Source: Pseudomonas lundensis (GTDB lineage: Bacteria; Pseudomonadota; Gammaproteobacteria; Pseudomonadales; Pseudomonadaceae). From it: a stretch of 64,000 nt of DNA. Below the pieces are notes generated by a model. It had not been told where the DNA came from, made no database searches, and saw only the letters and a list, made by a program, of their open reading frames with translations. Shown piece by piece: positions 54,744 to 63,556 of this stretch (positions are counted from its first letter, which is position 1; every line of letters starts with the position of its first letter). Location: NCBI RefSeq assembly GCF_001042985.1, contig NZ_JYKY01000020.1:35558-99557 (forward strand), given 5' to 3'. The translations under genes and the position numbers were made by a program.

Positions 54744-56231
54744 TTATTGGTTCAGCTTGAAGTCTTTCTCGGCAGCATCAAAGCGCTCAATCATCTTGCT
54801 GCTTGGGCCTTTGCCCATGGAGCTGACCGCCAGAATGGCGATGCTGGCGAAGATGAAGCCCGGGATGATCTCGTACAGGCCCAACAATTCGAAGTGCTTC
54901 CACACGATAACCGTGACAGCGCCGACCACAATACCGGCCAATGCGCCGTTACGGGTCATGCCTTTCCACAGCACAGAGATCAGAACCACGGGGCCGAACG
55001 CGGCACCGAAGCCTGCCCATGCGTAGCTCACCAGGCCCAGAACGCGGTTGTCAGGGTTGGCCGCCAGTAAGATGGCGATCAACGCAACCACCAGCACCAT
55101 GGCGCGACCGACCCACACCAGTTCTTTCTGCGAAGCATTTTTGCGCAGGAAGGCTTTATAGAAGTCTTCGGTCAGGGCGCTGGAACATACCAGCAACTGG
55201 CAGCTCAAGGTGCTCATCACGGCAGCCAGAATAGCCGACAGCAACACACCAGCAATCCATGGGTTGAACAGCAACTTGGCCAGCTCAATGAATACACGCT
55301 CAGGGTTTTCGGTCACGGGACCAGCCACTTCAGGGTGTGCCGAGAAGTAAGCGATACCGAAGAAGCCCACGGCAACCGTACCGGCCAGGCACAGGATCAT
55401 CCAGGCCATGGAAATGCGACGCGCCTTGGCGATCGATTTCACGGAGTCGGCAGCCATGAAGCGCGCCAGAATGTGCGGCTGGCCGAAGTAACCCAGACCC
55501 CAGCCCATCAGCGAGATGATGCCGATGAAGGTCGTGCCTTTGAGCATGTCGAAGTTGCTTGGGTCTTGCGCTTCGATCGCCAGGAAGGTGGTATCCACGC
55601 CGCCGGTCGCCAACAGCACAATGATGGGCGTCAGGATCAACGCGAAAATCATCAGGGTGGCCTGAACGGTGTCCGTCCAGCTGACCGCTAGGAAACCGCC
55701 GACGAAGGTGTAGGCGATGGTCGCTGCAGCGCCCGCCCACAGTGCGGTTTCGTACGGCATGCCGAAGGTGCTTTCGAACAGGCGGGCACCGGCCACGATG
55801 CCGGAAGCACAGTAGATGGTGAAGAACACCAGAATCACGATGGCAGAGATGATCCGCAGCAGGCCGCTCTTGTCTTCAAAACGGCTGGCGAAGTAATCCG
55901 GAAGGGTCAGTGCATCGCCGTTGTGCTCGGTCTGTACCCGCAGGCGACCTGCCACAAACAGCCAGTTCAGGTAGGCCCCGGTCACCAGACCGATGGCAAT
56001 CCAGCTTTCCGACAGGCCGGAAACATAAATCGCACCCGGTAAACCCATCAACAACCAGCCGCTCATGTCGGAGGCGCCAGCGGACAATGCCGTCACAACG
56101 CTACCCAAACTACGGCCGCCAAGAATGTAATCAGACAGGTTATTGGTGGAGCGATAGGCCATGAAGCCAATCAGCACCATTGCCACGATATAGATCACGA
56201 ACGTGATCAGGGTTGGGTTACTAACACTCAT
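54744..56231 (-). CDS. putP: Sodium/proline symporter PutP
   Basis: PutP imports proline with Na+ and belongs to the SSS family. The chosen start gives MSVSNPTLITFVIYIVAMVL and 495 residues; ATGs at 56249 and 56324 would extend it. About 13 membrane segments are visible, with the family motifs YILGGRSLGSVVTALSAGASDMSGWLLMG (split over two helices) and GGFLAVSWTDTVQ. The divergent neighbour is putA and the shared gap holds PutA operators, so it is expected to be induced by proline through loss of PutA repression. Confidence 0.94.
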   Translation of the reverse strand: MSVSNPTLITFVIYIVAMVLIGFMAYRSTNNLSDYILGGRSLGSVVTALSAGASDMSGWLLMGLPGAIYVSGLSESWIAIGLVTGAYLNWLFVAGRLRVQTEHNGDALTLPDYFASRFEDKSGLLRIISAIVILVFFTIYCASGIVAGARLFESTFGMPYETALWAGAAATIAYTFVGGFLAVSWTDTVQATLMIFALILTPIIVLLATGGVDTTFLAIEAQDPSNFDMLKGTTFIGIISLMGWGLGYFGQPHILARFMAADSVKSIAKARRISMAWMILCLAGTVAVGFFGIAYFSAHPEVAGPVTENPERVFIELAKLLFNPWIAGVLLSAILAAVMSTLSCQLLVCSSALTEDFYKAFLRKNASQKELVWVGRAMVLVVALIAILLAANPDNRVLGLVSYAWAGFGAAFGPVVLISVLWKGMTRNGALAGIVVGAVTVIVWKHFELLGLYEIIPGFIFASIAILAVSSMGKGPSSKMIERFDAAEKDFKLNQ

Positions 56232-56380
56232 TGAATTAAGCCCTGGCATTGTTTTTATGTTTAGCAGCGGTCTGGTGGGACGCTCACAAACGTCCTGTTT
56301 GAGACGAAGAACATAGCCGCGCATTTATAACTGACGTTTCCCCAGGAAAATCATCAGCCGATGAACCAAACAGTGAAGCG

Positions 56381-56619
56381 GTTGCACCTTAGCGGCGAAT
56401 GCTATGCAACAAAGCAAATCAGGTGCAACCAGTTTTTGTCTGACAAGTTGCACCTTGTCGCCTTTTCATCTCAATTCGGTTTTTTTGCTCCTTTTCGGAG
56501 CAAGAACCGCACATAAGCAAAGAAAAAGCACCAACGCTGTGCAAAAAAATCCAGCCAAGGAAAATTCCTGACGAAGTGTCGAACAATCCTCAAAAAAACG
56601 GGTTGCACTAGGTTGCACC
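56381..56619. promoter_or_regulatory. Cluster of PutA operators (GTTGCA) in the putP-putA gap
   Basis: Six copies of GTTGCA, most within GTTGCACC, occur in the 458-base gap: plus-strand at 56381, 56447, 56602 and 56612, and reverse copies TGCAAC at 56405-56410 and GGTGCAAC at 56422-56429. The pair at 56602/56612 is spaced by one helical turn. GTTGCA is the core bound by the PutA ribbon-helix-helix domain in E. coli. Four sites lie nearer putP and two close to putA. Confidence 0.85.
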
Positions 56620-56689
56620 TCGTTGTGCGCGGAGCTAATCTTGCCGCCAGCTGCTGCCGCGCAAATGCGGCACCCATGAGGATAAAAAT

Positions 56690-59600
56690 ATGGCTACCAC
56701 CACCCTTGGGGTCAAACTTGATGACCCGACCCGCGAGCGCCTGAAGGCCGCCGCGACTTCGATTGATCGCACGCCCCACTGGCTGATCAAGCAGGCAATC
56801 TTCAATTACCTGGAAAAACTCGAGGGTGGTGCAACCCTGACCGAGTTGAGCGGTATCCCTGGCGCGGCCAGCGATGACGCCGACGACGTGCAAACCGATC
56901 ACGCGCACCAGTGCTTCCTGGAGTTCGCAGAAAGCATCCTGCCACAGTCCGTACTGCGCGCCGCGATCACCTCGGCGTATCGTCGCCCGGAACCTGAGGT
57001 GGTGCCGATGCTGATCGAGCAGGCCCGTCTGCCTGCGCCGATGTCCGAAGCCACGCAAACCCTGGCGGCCTCGATTGCCGAAAAACTGCGCAATCAGAAG
57101 AGCGCCGGTGGCCGTGCAGGCATCGTTCAAGGCCTGCTGCAAGAATTCTCCCTGTCGTCTCAGGAAGGCGTGGCCCTGATGTGCCTGGCCGAAGCGCTGC
57201 TGCGCATCCCGGACAAAGGCACCCGCGACGCGCTGATTCGCGACAAGATCAGCACCGGCAACTGGCACCCGCACTTGGGCAACAGCCCGTCGCTGTTCGT
57301 CAACGCCGCGACCTGGGGCCTGTTGCTGACCGGCAAACTGGTCTCGACCCACAACGAAGCAGGCCTGACCTCCTCCCTGAGCCGCATCATTGGTAAAAGC
57401 GGCGAGCCGATGATCCGTAAGGGCGTCGACATGGCCATGCGCCTGATGGGCGAACAGTTTGTAACCGGCGAAACCATCGCTGAAGCCCTGGCCAACGCCA
57501 CGCGCTTTGAGGCCAAAGGCTTCCGTTATTCCTACGACATGCTGGGTGAGGCAGCACTCACCGAGCTTGACGCGCAAAAATACCTCGCGTCCTACGAGCA
57601 GGCGATCCACTCCATCGGCAAAGCGTCGAATGGCCGCGGCATTTATGAAGGCCCTGGCATTTCGATCAAGCTGTCGGCCCTGCACCCGCGTTACAGCCGC
57701 GCCCAGTACGAGCGTGTGATGGACGAGCTGTACCCGCGCCTGCTGTCGCTGACCTTGTTGGCCAAGCAATATGACATCGGCCTGAACATCGACGCCGAAG
57801 AAGCCGATCGCCTTGAGCTGTCGCTCGATCTGCTGGAGCGTCTGTGCTTCGAACCACAACTGGCGGGCTGGAACGGCATCGGCTTCGTGATTCAGGCTTA
57901 CCAGAAGCGCTGCCCGTACGTGATCGACTACGTCATCGATCTGGCACGCCGCAGCCGTCATCGCCTGATGATCCGCCTGGTAAAAGGCGCCTACTGGGAC
58001 AGCGAAATCAAACGCGCCCAAGTGGAAGGCCTGGAAGGCTATCCGGTCTACACGCGCAAGGTGTACACCGACGTGTCGTACCTTGCCTGCGCGAAAAAAC
58101 TACTGGCCGTGCCAGAAGCCATCTACCCGCAATTCGCAACCCACAACGCCCAGACACTGTCGGCCATTTACCACATCGCGGGTCAGAACTATTACCCCGG
58201 ACAGTACGAGTTCCAATGCCTGCACGGCATGGGCGAACCGCTGTACGAGCAAGTGGTGGGCAAAGTCTCCGAAGGCAAGCTGAACCGTCCTTGCCGCGTG
58301 TACGCACCGGTCGGCACCCACGAAACATTGCTGGCGTATCTGGTGCGTCGTCTGTTGGAAAACGGCGCTAACACCTCGTTCGTGAACCGCATTGCCGACC
58401 ACAGCATTTCGATTCAGGAGCTGGTGGCCGACCCGATCGCGCAGATCGAGCAAATGGCTGCGCAGGAAGGTGGCTTCGGCTTGCCACATCCGCGCATCCC
58501 GTTGCCGCGCGACCTGTATGGCAGCGAACGCGCCAACTCCAGCGGCATCGACATGGCCAACGAACACCGCCTGGCGTCGCTGTCCTGCGCCTTGCTGGCC
58601 ACTGCACACAATGACTGGAAAGCCGCGCCGATGCTCGGTTGCGCGTCCAGCACTGAAACCCCGGCCCCTGTGCTCAACCCGTCCGATCTGCGTGACGTGG
58701 TTGGCCACGTGCAGGAAGCCACGGTTGAAGACGCCGATAACGCGATCCAGTGCGCCCTGAACGTTGCGCCGATCTGGCAGGCCACCCCGCCCGCCGAACG
58801 CGCGGCCATTCTGGAACGTGCTGCTGACTTGATGGAAGCCGAGATCCAGCCACTCATGGGCCTGTTGGCACGTGAGGCGGGCAAGACCTACGCCAACGCC
58901 ATCGCTGAAGTCCGCGAAGCCGTCGACTTCTTGCGCTACTACGCCGTACAGGCACGCAACGACCTGACCAATGATGCCCACCGCCCACTGGGCCCAGTGG
59001 TGTGCATCAGCCCGTGGAACTTCCCGCTAGCCATTTTCAGCGGTCAAGTGGCTGCCGCGCTGGCTGCCGGTAACCCGGTACTCGCCAAACCTGCCGAGCA
59101 AACGCCGCTGGTGGCGGCACAAGCAGTGCGCATCCTGCTGGAAGCCGGTATCCCGGAAGGCGTCTTGCAACTGCTGCCGGGCCGTGGCGAAACCGTGGGT
59201 GCCCGTCTGGTCGGCGACGATCGCGTCAAAGGCGTGATGTTCACCGGCTCCACCGAAGTCGCCCGTCTGCTGCAACGCAACATCGCGGGCCGTCTGGATG
59301 CCCAAGGCCGTCCAATCCCGCTGATCGCTGAAACGGGTGGCCAGAACGCCATGATCGTCGACTCCTCGGCGCTGACCGAACAAGTGGTCATCGACGTGGT
59401 GTCCTCGGCCTTCGACAGTGCCGGTCAGCGTTGTTCGGCGCTGCGTGTCTTGTGCTTGCAGGAAGATTCGGCTGATCGCGTCATCGAAATGCTCAAAGGT
59501 GCCATGGCCGAATCGCGCATGGGCAACCCTGAGCGCCTGTGCGTGGACATTGGCCCGGTGATCGACGCCGAAGCCAAAGCCGGCATCGAAAAACACATCC

Positions 59601-60643
59601 AGGGCATGCGCGACAAGGGTCGCAACGTGTACCAGATGGCCATTGCCGACATCGAAGAGTGCAAGCGTGGCACCTTCGTCATGCCGACCCTGATTGAACT
59701 CGAAAGCTTTGACGAGCTGGAGCGCGAAATCTTCGGCCCGGTGTTGCACGTGGTTCGCTACAAGCGCAAAGACCTCGACAACCTGATCGCGCAAATCAAC
59801 GCGTCGGGCTACGGCCTCACGCTGGGTGTACACACGCGCATCGACGAGACCATCGCCAAAGTGGTCAACAGCGTCAATGCGGGCAACGTCTACGTGAACC
59901 GCAACATCGTCGGCGCCGTGGTCGGCGTGCAACCGTTCGGTGGTGAAGGCCTGTCAGGCACTGGCCCGAAAGCCGGTGGCCCGTTGTACCTGTTCCGCCT
60001 GCTGTCGACCCGTCCGGCCGATGCCATTGAGCAATCGTTCGCGAAAGTTGACGCCATCAGCGCGCCAGACACCCAGGCCCGCGAAGCCTTGAGCAAACCC
60101 CTCAAAGCGCTGCAAAGCTGGGCACAAAACAATCAGCAAGCGGCCTTGGCCGAACTGTGCAGCGAGTTCGCCGCCCATTCGCAAAGCGGTATTACCCGCC
60201 TGCTGAATGGCCCGACGGGCGAGCGCAACAGCTACGCCATCCTGCCGCGCGAACACGTGCTGTGCCTGGCCGACACTGAAAGCGACCTGCTGACTCAACT
60301 GGCTGGCGTTCTGGCCGTGGGCAGCTCGGCGGTCGTGCCGGACAGCGAATTGGCCAAAGCCTTGCTGACCCGCCTGCCCAAAGAAGTACAGGCACGCATC
60401 AAACAGGTCGCTGACTGGACCAAGGACGAGGTGGTGTTCGATGCCGTGCTGCACCATGGCGACTGCGACCAATTGCGCGATGTGTGCCAGCAAGTGGCCA
60501 AACGTGCGGGCGCTATCGTCGGCGTGCAAGGTCTGTCCCAAGGCGAAACCAACATCGCACTGGAACGCCTGGTGATCGAGCGCGCTCTGAGCGTCAACAC
60601 CGCTGCAGCGGGGGGTAACGCCAGCTTGATGACCATCGGTTGA
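56690..60643 (+). CDS. putA: Trifunctional PutA: DNA-binding repressor / proline dehydrogenase / glutamate-semialdehyde dehydrogenase
   Basis: PutA oxidises proline to glutamate at the membrane and represses put genes when proline is absent. The 1317-residue protein has an N-terminal ribbon-helix-helix domain (1-47, TTLGVKLDDPTRERLKAAA), an FAD-dependent proline dehydrogenase barrel (~250-560, with GLNIDAEEADRLELSLD and RLVKGAYWDSEIKRAQ), an aldehyde dehydrogenase domain (~630-1110, with ETGGQNAMIV and catalytic Cys915 in GQRCSALR) and the C-terminal ALDH-like fold of type B PutA. All three functions seem intact. It diverges from putP. Confidence 0.97.
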   Translation: MATTTLGVKLDDPTRERLKAAATSIDRTPHWLIKQAIFNYLEKLEGGATLTELSGIPGAASDDADDVQTDHAHQCFLEFAESILPQSVLRAAITSAYRRPEPEVVPMLIEQARLPAPMSEATQTLAASIAEKLRNQKSAGGRAGIVQGLLQEFSLSSQEGVALMCLAEALLRIPDKGTRDALIRDKISTGNWHPHLGNSPSLFVNAATWGLLLTGKLVSTHNEAGLTSSLSRIIGKSGEPMIRKGVDMAMRLMGEQFVTGETIAEALANATRFEAKGFRYSYDMLGEAALTELDAQKYLASYEQAIHSIGKASNGRGIYEGPGISIKLSALHPRYSRAQYERVMDELYPRLLSLTLLAKQYDIGLNIDAEEADRLELSLDLLERLCFEPQLAGWNGIGFVIQAYQKRCPYVIDYVIDLARRSRHRLMIRLVKGAYWDSEIKRAQVEGLEGYPVYTRKVYTDVSYLACAKKLLAVPEAIYPQFATHNAQTLSAIYHIAGQNYYPGQYEFQCLHGMGEPLYEQVVGKVSEGKLNRPCRVYAPVGTHETLLAYLVRRLLENGANTSFVNRIADHSISIQELVADPIAQIEQMAAQEGGFGLPHPRIPLPRDLYGSERANSSGIDMANEHRLASLSCALLATAHNDWKAAPMLGCASSTETPAPVLNPSDLRDVVGHVQEATVEDADNAIQCALNVAPIWQATPPAERAAILERAADLMEAEIQPLMGLLAREAGKTYANAIAEVREAVDFLRYYAVQARNDLTNDAHRPLGPVVCISPWNFPLAIFSGQVAAALAAGNPVLAKPAEQTPLVAAQAVRILLEAGIPEGVLQLLPGRGETVGARLVGDDRVKGVMFTGSTEVARLLQRNIAGRLDAQGRPIPLIAETGGQNAMIVDSSALTEQVVIDVVSSAFDSAGQRCSALRVLCLQEDSADRVIEMLKGAMAESRMGNPERLCVDIGPVIDAEAKAGIEKHIQGMRDKGRNVYQMAIADIEECKRGTFVMPTLIELESFDELEREIFGPVLHVVRYKRKDLDNLIAQINASGYGLTLGVHTRIDETIAKVVNSVNAGNVYVNRNIVGAVVGVQPFGGEGLSGTGPKAGGPLYLFRLLSTRPADAIEQSFAKVDAISAPDTQAREALSKPLKALQSWAQNNQQAALAELCSEFAAHSQSGITRLLNGPTGERNSYAILPREHVLCLADTESDLLTQLAGVLAVGSSAVVPDSELAKALLTRLPKEVQARIKQVADWTKDEVVFDAVLHHGDCDQLRDVCQQVAKRAGAIVGVQGLSQGETNIALERLVIERALSVNTAAAGGNASLMTIG

Positions 60644-60661
60644 TGCCGTAACCGTCAGCTG

Positions 60662-60698
60662 AAAAAAACCGGGCACCTGTGAAGGTGCCCGGTTTTTT
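60662..60698. terminator. Bidirectional intrinsic terminator after putA
   Basis: CCGGGCACC pairs with GGTGCCCGG (loop TGTGAA), flanked by seven A and six T. It serves putA and the convergent membrane-protein gene ending at 60732. Confidence 0.92.
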
Positions 60699-60731
60699 AT
60701 GGCCTGCGAACAATCAATCCCGCAGGCGCGT

Positions 60732-61283
60732 TTATTCAATGGGCATGTCAATCACAAGTGACGACGTCACGATCAACAACACCCACATAACGCCCCCACC
60801 GACTGCGCACACGCTTTCGCCAAGACTCAGTGCCTGGTTCTGTTTGCCTTGAAGGTCGTTGTGCAGAAAATTAATCGCCTTCTGAGCCCCTGCCAGTCCC
60901 CAGCAGCAGAGCGCCAACACCCCTGCGTGAAGCACAAACAGGACGGGTTCCGGCTCCATCAACAGGGTGGCGTTCGAGACGATCCAAGCGGTAAACAGCA
61001 CGATGGCGCGGGCGGTCGGAAACCACTCATAGTCGCGACCGGACTCAACGAGTGCGCGCTGCACTTTGCTGAAGAGTGAAAAAACATACAACAAACCGAT
61101 ACCACTTCTGAAGGCAGGCCACACATTAACGCCGGTCGAACGCTTGTACTGCCTCCACTGCAAATAGAACCAAATTATCAAGTACCACCCCATGGTGATG
61201 GCGTACATGAAGATGAACTTTTTGATCGACATCACATGAAACTCGGCGGGCTTAACGCCCGCGAGTGCTGTGTCCTGTGTCAT
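60732..61283 (-). CDS. Integral membrane protein of unknown function
   Basis: The start at 61283 (MTQDTALAGVKPAEFHVMSI) has GGAA upstream and gives 183 residues; an ATG at 61316 is also possible. About four membrane segments are visible, beginning with KKFIFMYAITMGWYLIIWFYLQW followed by RQYKRSTGVNVWPAFRSG, a pattern I recall from common Pseudomonas membrane proteins of unknown role. It is the last gene of the minus-strand run that begins with the partial vgrG, so it may be part of the type VI cassette, perhaps as a membrane immunity protein, or merely adjacent. Confidence 0.72.
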   Translation of the reverse strand: MTQDTALAGVKPAEFHVMSIKKFIFMYAITMGWYLIIWFYLQWRQYKRSTGVNVWPAFRSGIGLLYVFSLFSKVQRALVESGRDYEWFPTARAIVLFTAWIVSNATLLMEPEPVLFVLHAGVLALCCWGLAGAQKAINFLHNDLQGKQNQALSLGESVCAVGGGVMWVLLIVTSSLVIDMPIE

Positions 61284-61402
61284 AGGGGAGTTCCAGACGA
61301 ATGAAAGCGGCGACATTGCTCCCTTCCACAGCGCCGAAACATCATCCTGTTCCGAGTTTTATGCAGGACAAATCTCAACCATATGAACGACTCAGTCGTT
61401 AA

Positions 61403-62443
61403 TCAAACCCGATCCGGGACTTCAATATTGAAATACCCCAGCACGTTTATGCCCTTGCCATAGGCCTCGTGCACCTGCGCACTTTTTTGCAGCAACTCGG
61501 CGCTGGGCTTGGCATGGTGTTTCGGTGGGAGTGATGTCGACCATTCAACAATGGACTTCGGAAACGTCGCCTTGGGCCGCGTTTTTAGCCATTGAGCCAG
61601 TCGGCAGGGCAAGGTCCAGCCGCTACACCACTGAACCATCAAAAATCCAAAGCAGTACGCCAGCGCCGAGTGGGTGTCGCGGTATACCCGGCGGCACTGA
61701 TGGAAGTGGGCAACAGTGCCGGGGGTGCATGCTTCATCCGTCAACAACGTGTCCCGCATCCCCCGCAGCTGCCCTTCTTCCATATAAACCCGAAGTGCTT
61801 CCCACTCGCTGATCGCCAGTTTCAGGTTATCCCTGGGAATGCTCATCCATTGCAGGGCGCCACTGGCGCGGTCATGCAATCCGATCATCAACGAAGCAGT
61901 CACCTTTACGTGCTCATTGACAGTCCGGCTGAGCGTAACCCCCGCAACCACTTCCTCCCACGGCACGATAAACGGCGGCTGGCCGTGTTTGGGCGCATAC
62001 GCCACTTCGCGGCGCTGGCGATTAAAACGCATGCAGGGATGAGTCATATCGCGTTTGACCCACTTATAGAGAAACATCCCAACGGCGATCAACAGGAACC
62101 CTGCACCCCCCAGCACATAGGCATTGTTAACGTTATCGATCAGCACACGCCTGAAATCATGCCCTTGGGCGTAAGCGCCTAAAGAAATAATCACATTCAA
62201 AATCGTAAAAATTAAAGCCACACTCACTAAGAATCCCGCAGCCAGTCGAAACTCAAACTCGAAATTACGGACGCCAGGTCCCACATCTATAAACACATCA
62301 CTCGTGTGTCGATTTATCTTCTGAATACTAAAGGGCGTAAACCCCGTTGGAACCGGCTGGGGCGCTAGAAACAACATTTCACAATCAGCGGCTTTAGCAT
62401 GGTCGCCCGCGCGCGGTGTGTGCTCATATCGATCTTCATTCAT
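61403..62443 (-). CDS. Two-helix membrane protein, DUF6708-like, in a vgrG cassette
   Basis: The 346-residue protein has a soluble N-terminus (~1-65), two membrane helices (~68-92 and ~107-128) and a large cytosolic part with DMTHPCMRFNRQRREVAYA and FIVPWEEVVAGVTL. It resembles the DUF6708 family of proteins found near type VI vgrG genes, though I cannot confirm the match. It follows the DUF4123 gene after 228 bases and precedes another membrane protein by 119 bases. It may be an immunity or accessory protein whose effector is absent, or a membrane-acting effector itself. Confidence 0.7.
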   Translation of the reverse strand: MNEDRYEHTPRAGDHAKAADCEMLFLAPQPVPTGFTPFSIQKINRHTSDVFIDVGPGVRNFEFEFRLAAGFLVSVALIFTILNVIISLGAYAQGHDFRRVLIDNVNNAYVLGGAGFLLIAVGMFLYKWVKRDMTHPCMRFNRQRREVAYAPKHGQPPFIVPWEEVVAGVTLSRTVNEHVKVTASLMIGLHDRASGALQWMSIPRDNLKLAISEWEALRVYMEEGQLRGMRDTLLTDEACTPGTVAHFHQCRRVYRDTHSALAYCFGFLMVQWCSGWTLPCRLAQWLKTRPKATFPKSIVEWSTSLPPKHHAKPSAELLQKSAQVHEAYGKGINVLGYFNIEVPDRV

Positions 62444-62448
62444 TTAAA

Positions 62449-62613
62449 TCACCCTTTTTGACTGCTGCCGCAGGCCCTCACGTCATGACGAGCCCGTACT
62501 CCAAACCGGAGGGTTAACCCTGCGACTTGGCTCTCTACCCCATCAACCTCCAGCGCCTTCGCCGCCTGTTTGAACCCTTGTTGTTTAATCTCGGGATGCA
62601 CTGTCGCCTTCAC
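62449..62613 (-). CDS. Possible small ORF or gene remnant between adaptor and membrane protein
   Basis: A GTG-started frame of 54 codons ends six bases before the next gene's ATG; its in-frame reading extends upstream to a stop near 62658. It starts VKATVHPEIKQQGF. Directly after the adaptor gene a second tiny frame (MSAGRDKAHTLGAGRPMSPV) starts with an ATGA overlap and stops after 21 codons. Either these are chance frames or the leftovers of a lost effector gene. Weakly supported. Confidence 0.2.
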   Translation of the reverse strand: MKATVHPEIKQQGFKQAAKALEVDGVESQVAGLTLRFGVRARHDVRACGSSQKG

Positions 62614-62671
62614 CCAACAGGGGACATAGGCCTGCCAGCACCAAGGGTATGGGCTTTATCTCGCCCTGCGC

Positions 62672-63556
62672 TCATGCCGTGAGGTCCTCAACGCAGTGGC
62701 TGCGAGAGAGCGCCAGTTCGGCGGCGTGTGTAATGCGCTGGGCAGGCGTGAGCGAGGACGGTCGGGTCAGCAATTCGACGATGTCGGGATGCTGTGTCAC
62801 CCCGTCATGCCCTAATAACACTTGCACGTTGGCGTACAGGCAGATGTCGTGTTCACTGCTGAATCCCAACCCATACGCCTCCTCGGTGATTTGGCGAATC
62901 CACGCCCAGCGCGCTGGCGCGTCCTGACCGATCGGCGCATGCGGGAATGTTCCACGCACGTGCTGATGCAGGTTGATCCAGGTAGACCGCAGACGAACCT
63001 CATCAAGCAAGGCCACCTGGCGATCACACAGCGCATACGGTTGAGGCCCCAAGGGCTGAGGCAGATCACCGTTGCGCACATGGTGGTGCCACGCATCGCT
63101 GACCACATCCGGCAGCACCACCTGCTCCATCGGGCCGAACATGTGTGGCGTGTGCGCGCTGGCGGCATGGGTGAGCAAGGCGTGCATCACGGCGGGGTCA
63201 GCCACCCGCAACCAGACATTCGGCCCTTGCGGGTACTGCGCATTGAGCAGCGCGCGCAAATGACAGATGACCTCATAGGCGCTGGCCTGGCTGAAAATCA
63301 GGTAGCCCCATTCTTCAGCAATCTGCTTGAAATAAGGCTGCAAGCCCGACGTTTGCAGGCCGTTGAGCGTAACCAGGCAGGGAGAAACGGCATTGCAGGA
63401 CGCCAGCGGTGTGTTGGCATACAACAGCTGGAAATCCGGCGCGTCGAACCACTCGTGCAACCGGACGCGTAGGTTGCTCACACTGATACCGTCCAGAAAC
63501 AAATAGGCATTGCGCTGCCAAGGCAGGTCGCGAGGCAAGGCGTCAGGCGTCAGCAT
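62672..63556 (-). CDS. DUF4123 type VI effector adaptor/chaperone (second cassette)
   Basis: The start at 63556 (MLTPDALPRDLPWQRNAYL) has GGGAGG five bases upstream and lies 14 bases inside the vgrG end. The 294-residue protein has a DUF4123 region (~15-150) with YLFLDGISVSNLRVRLHEW, QLLYANTPLA, EWGYLIFSQASAYEVICHLRA (two overlapping parts) and WLRVADPAVMHALL. It is distantly similar to the adaptor of the first island, which implies a different client. No standard toxin gene follows within the window. Confidence 0.85.
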   Translation of the reverse strand: MLTPDALPRDLPWQRNAYLFLDGISVSNLRVRLHEWFDAPDFQLLYANTPLASCNAVSPCLVTLNGLQTSGLQPYFKQIAEEWGYLIFSQASAYEVICHLRALLNAQYPQGPNVWLRVADPAVMHALLTHAASAHTPHMFGPMEQVVLPDVVSDAWHHHVRNGDLPQPLGPQPYALCDRQVALLDEVRLRSTWINLHQHVRGTFPHAPIGQDAPARWAWIRQITEEAYGLGFSSEHDICLYANVQVLLGHDGVTQHPDIVELLTRPSSLTPAQRITHAAELALSRSHCVEDLTA

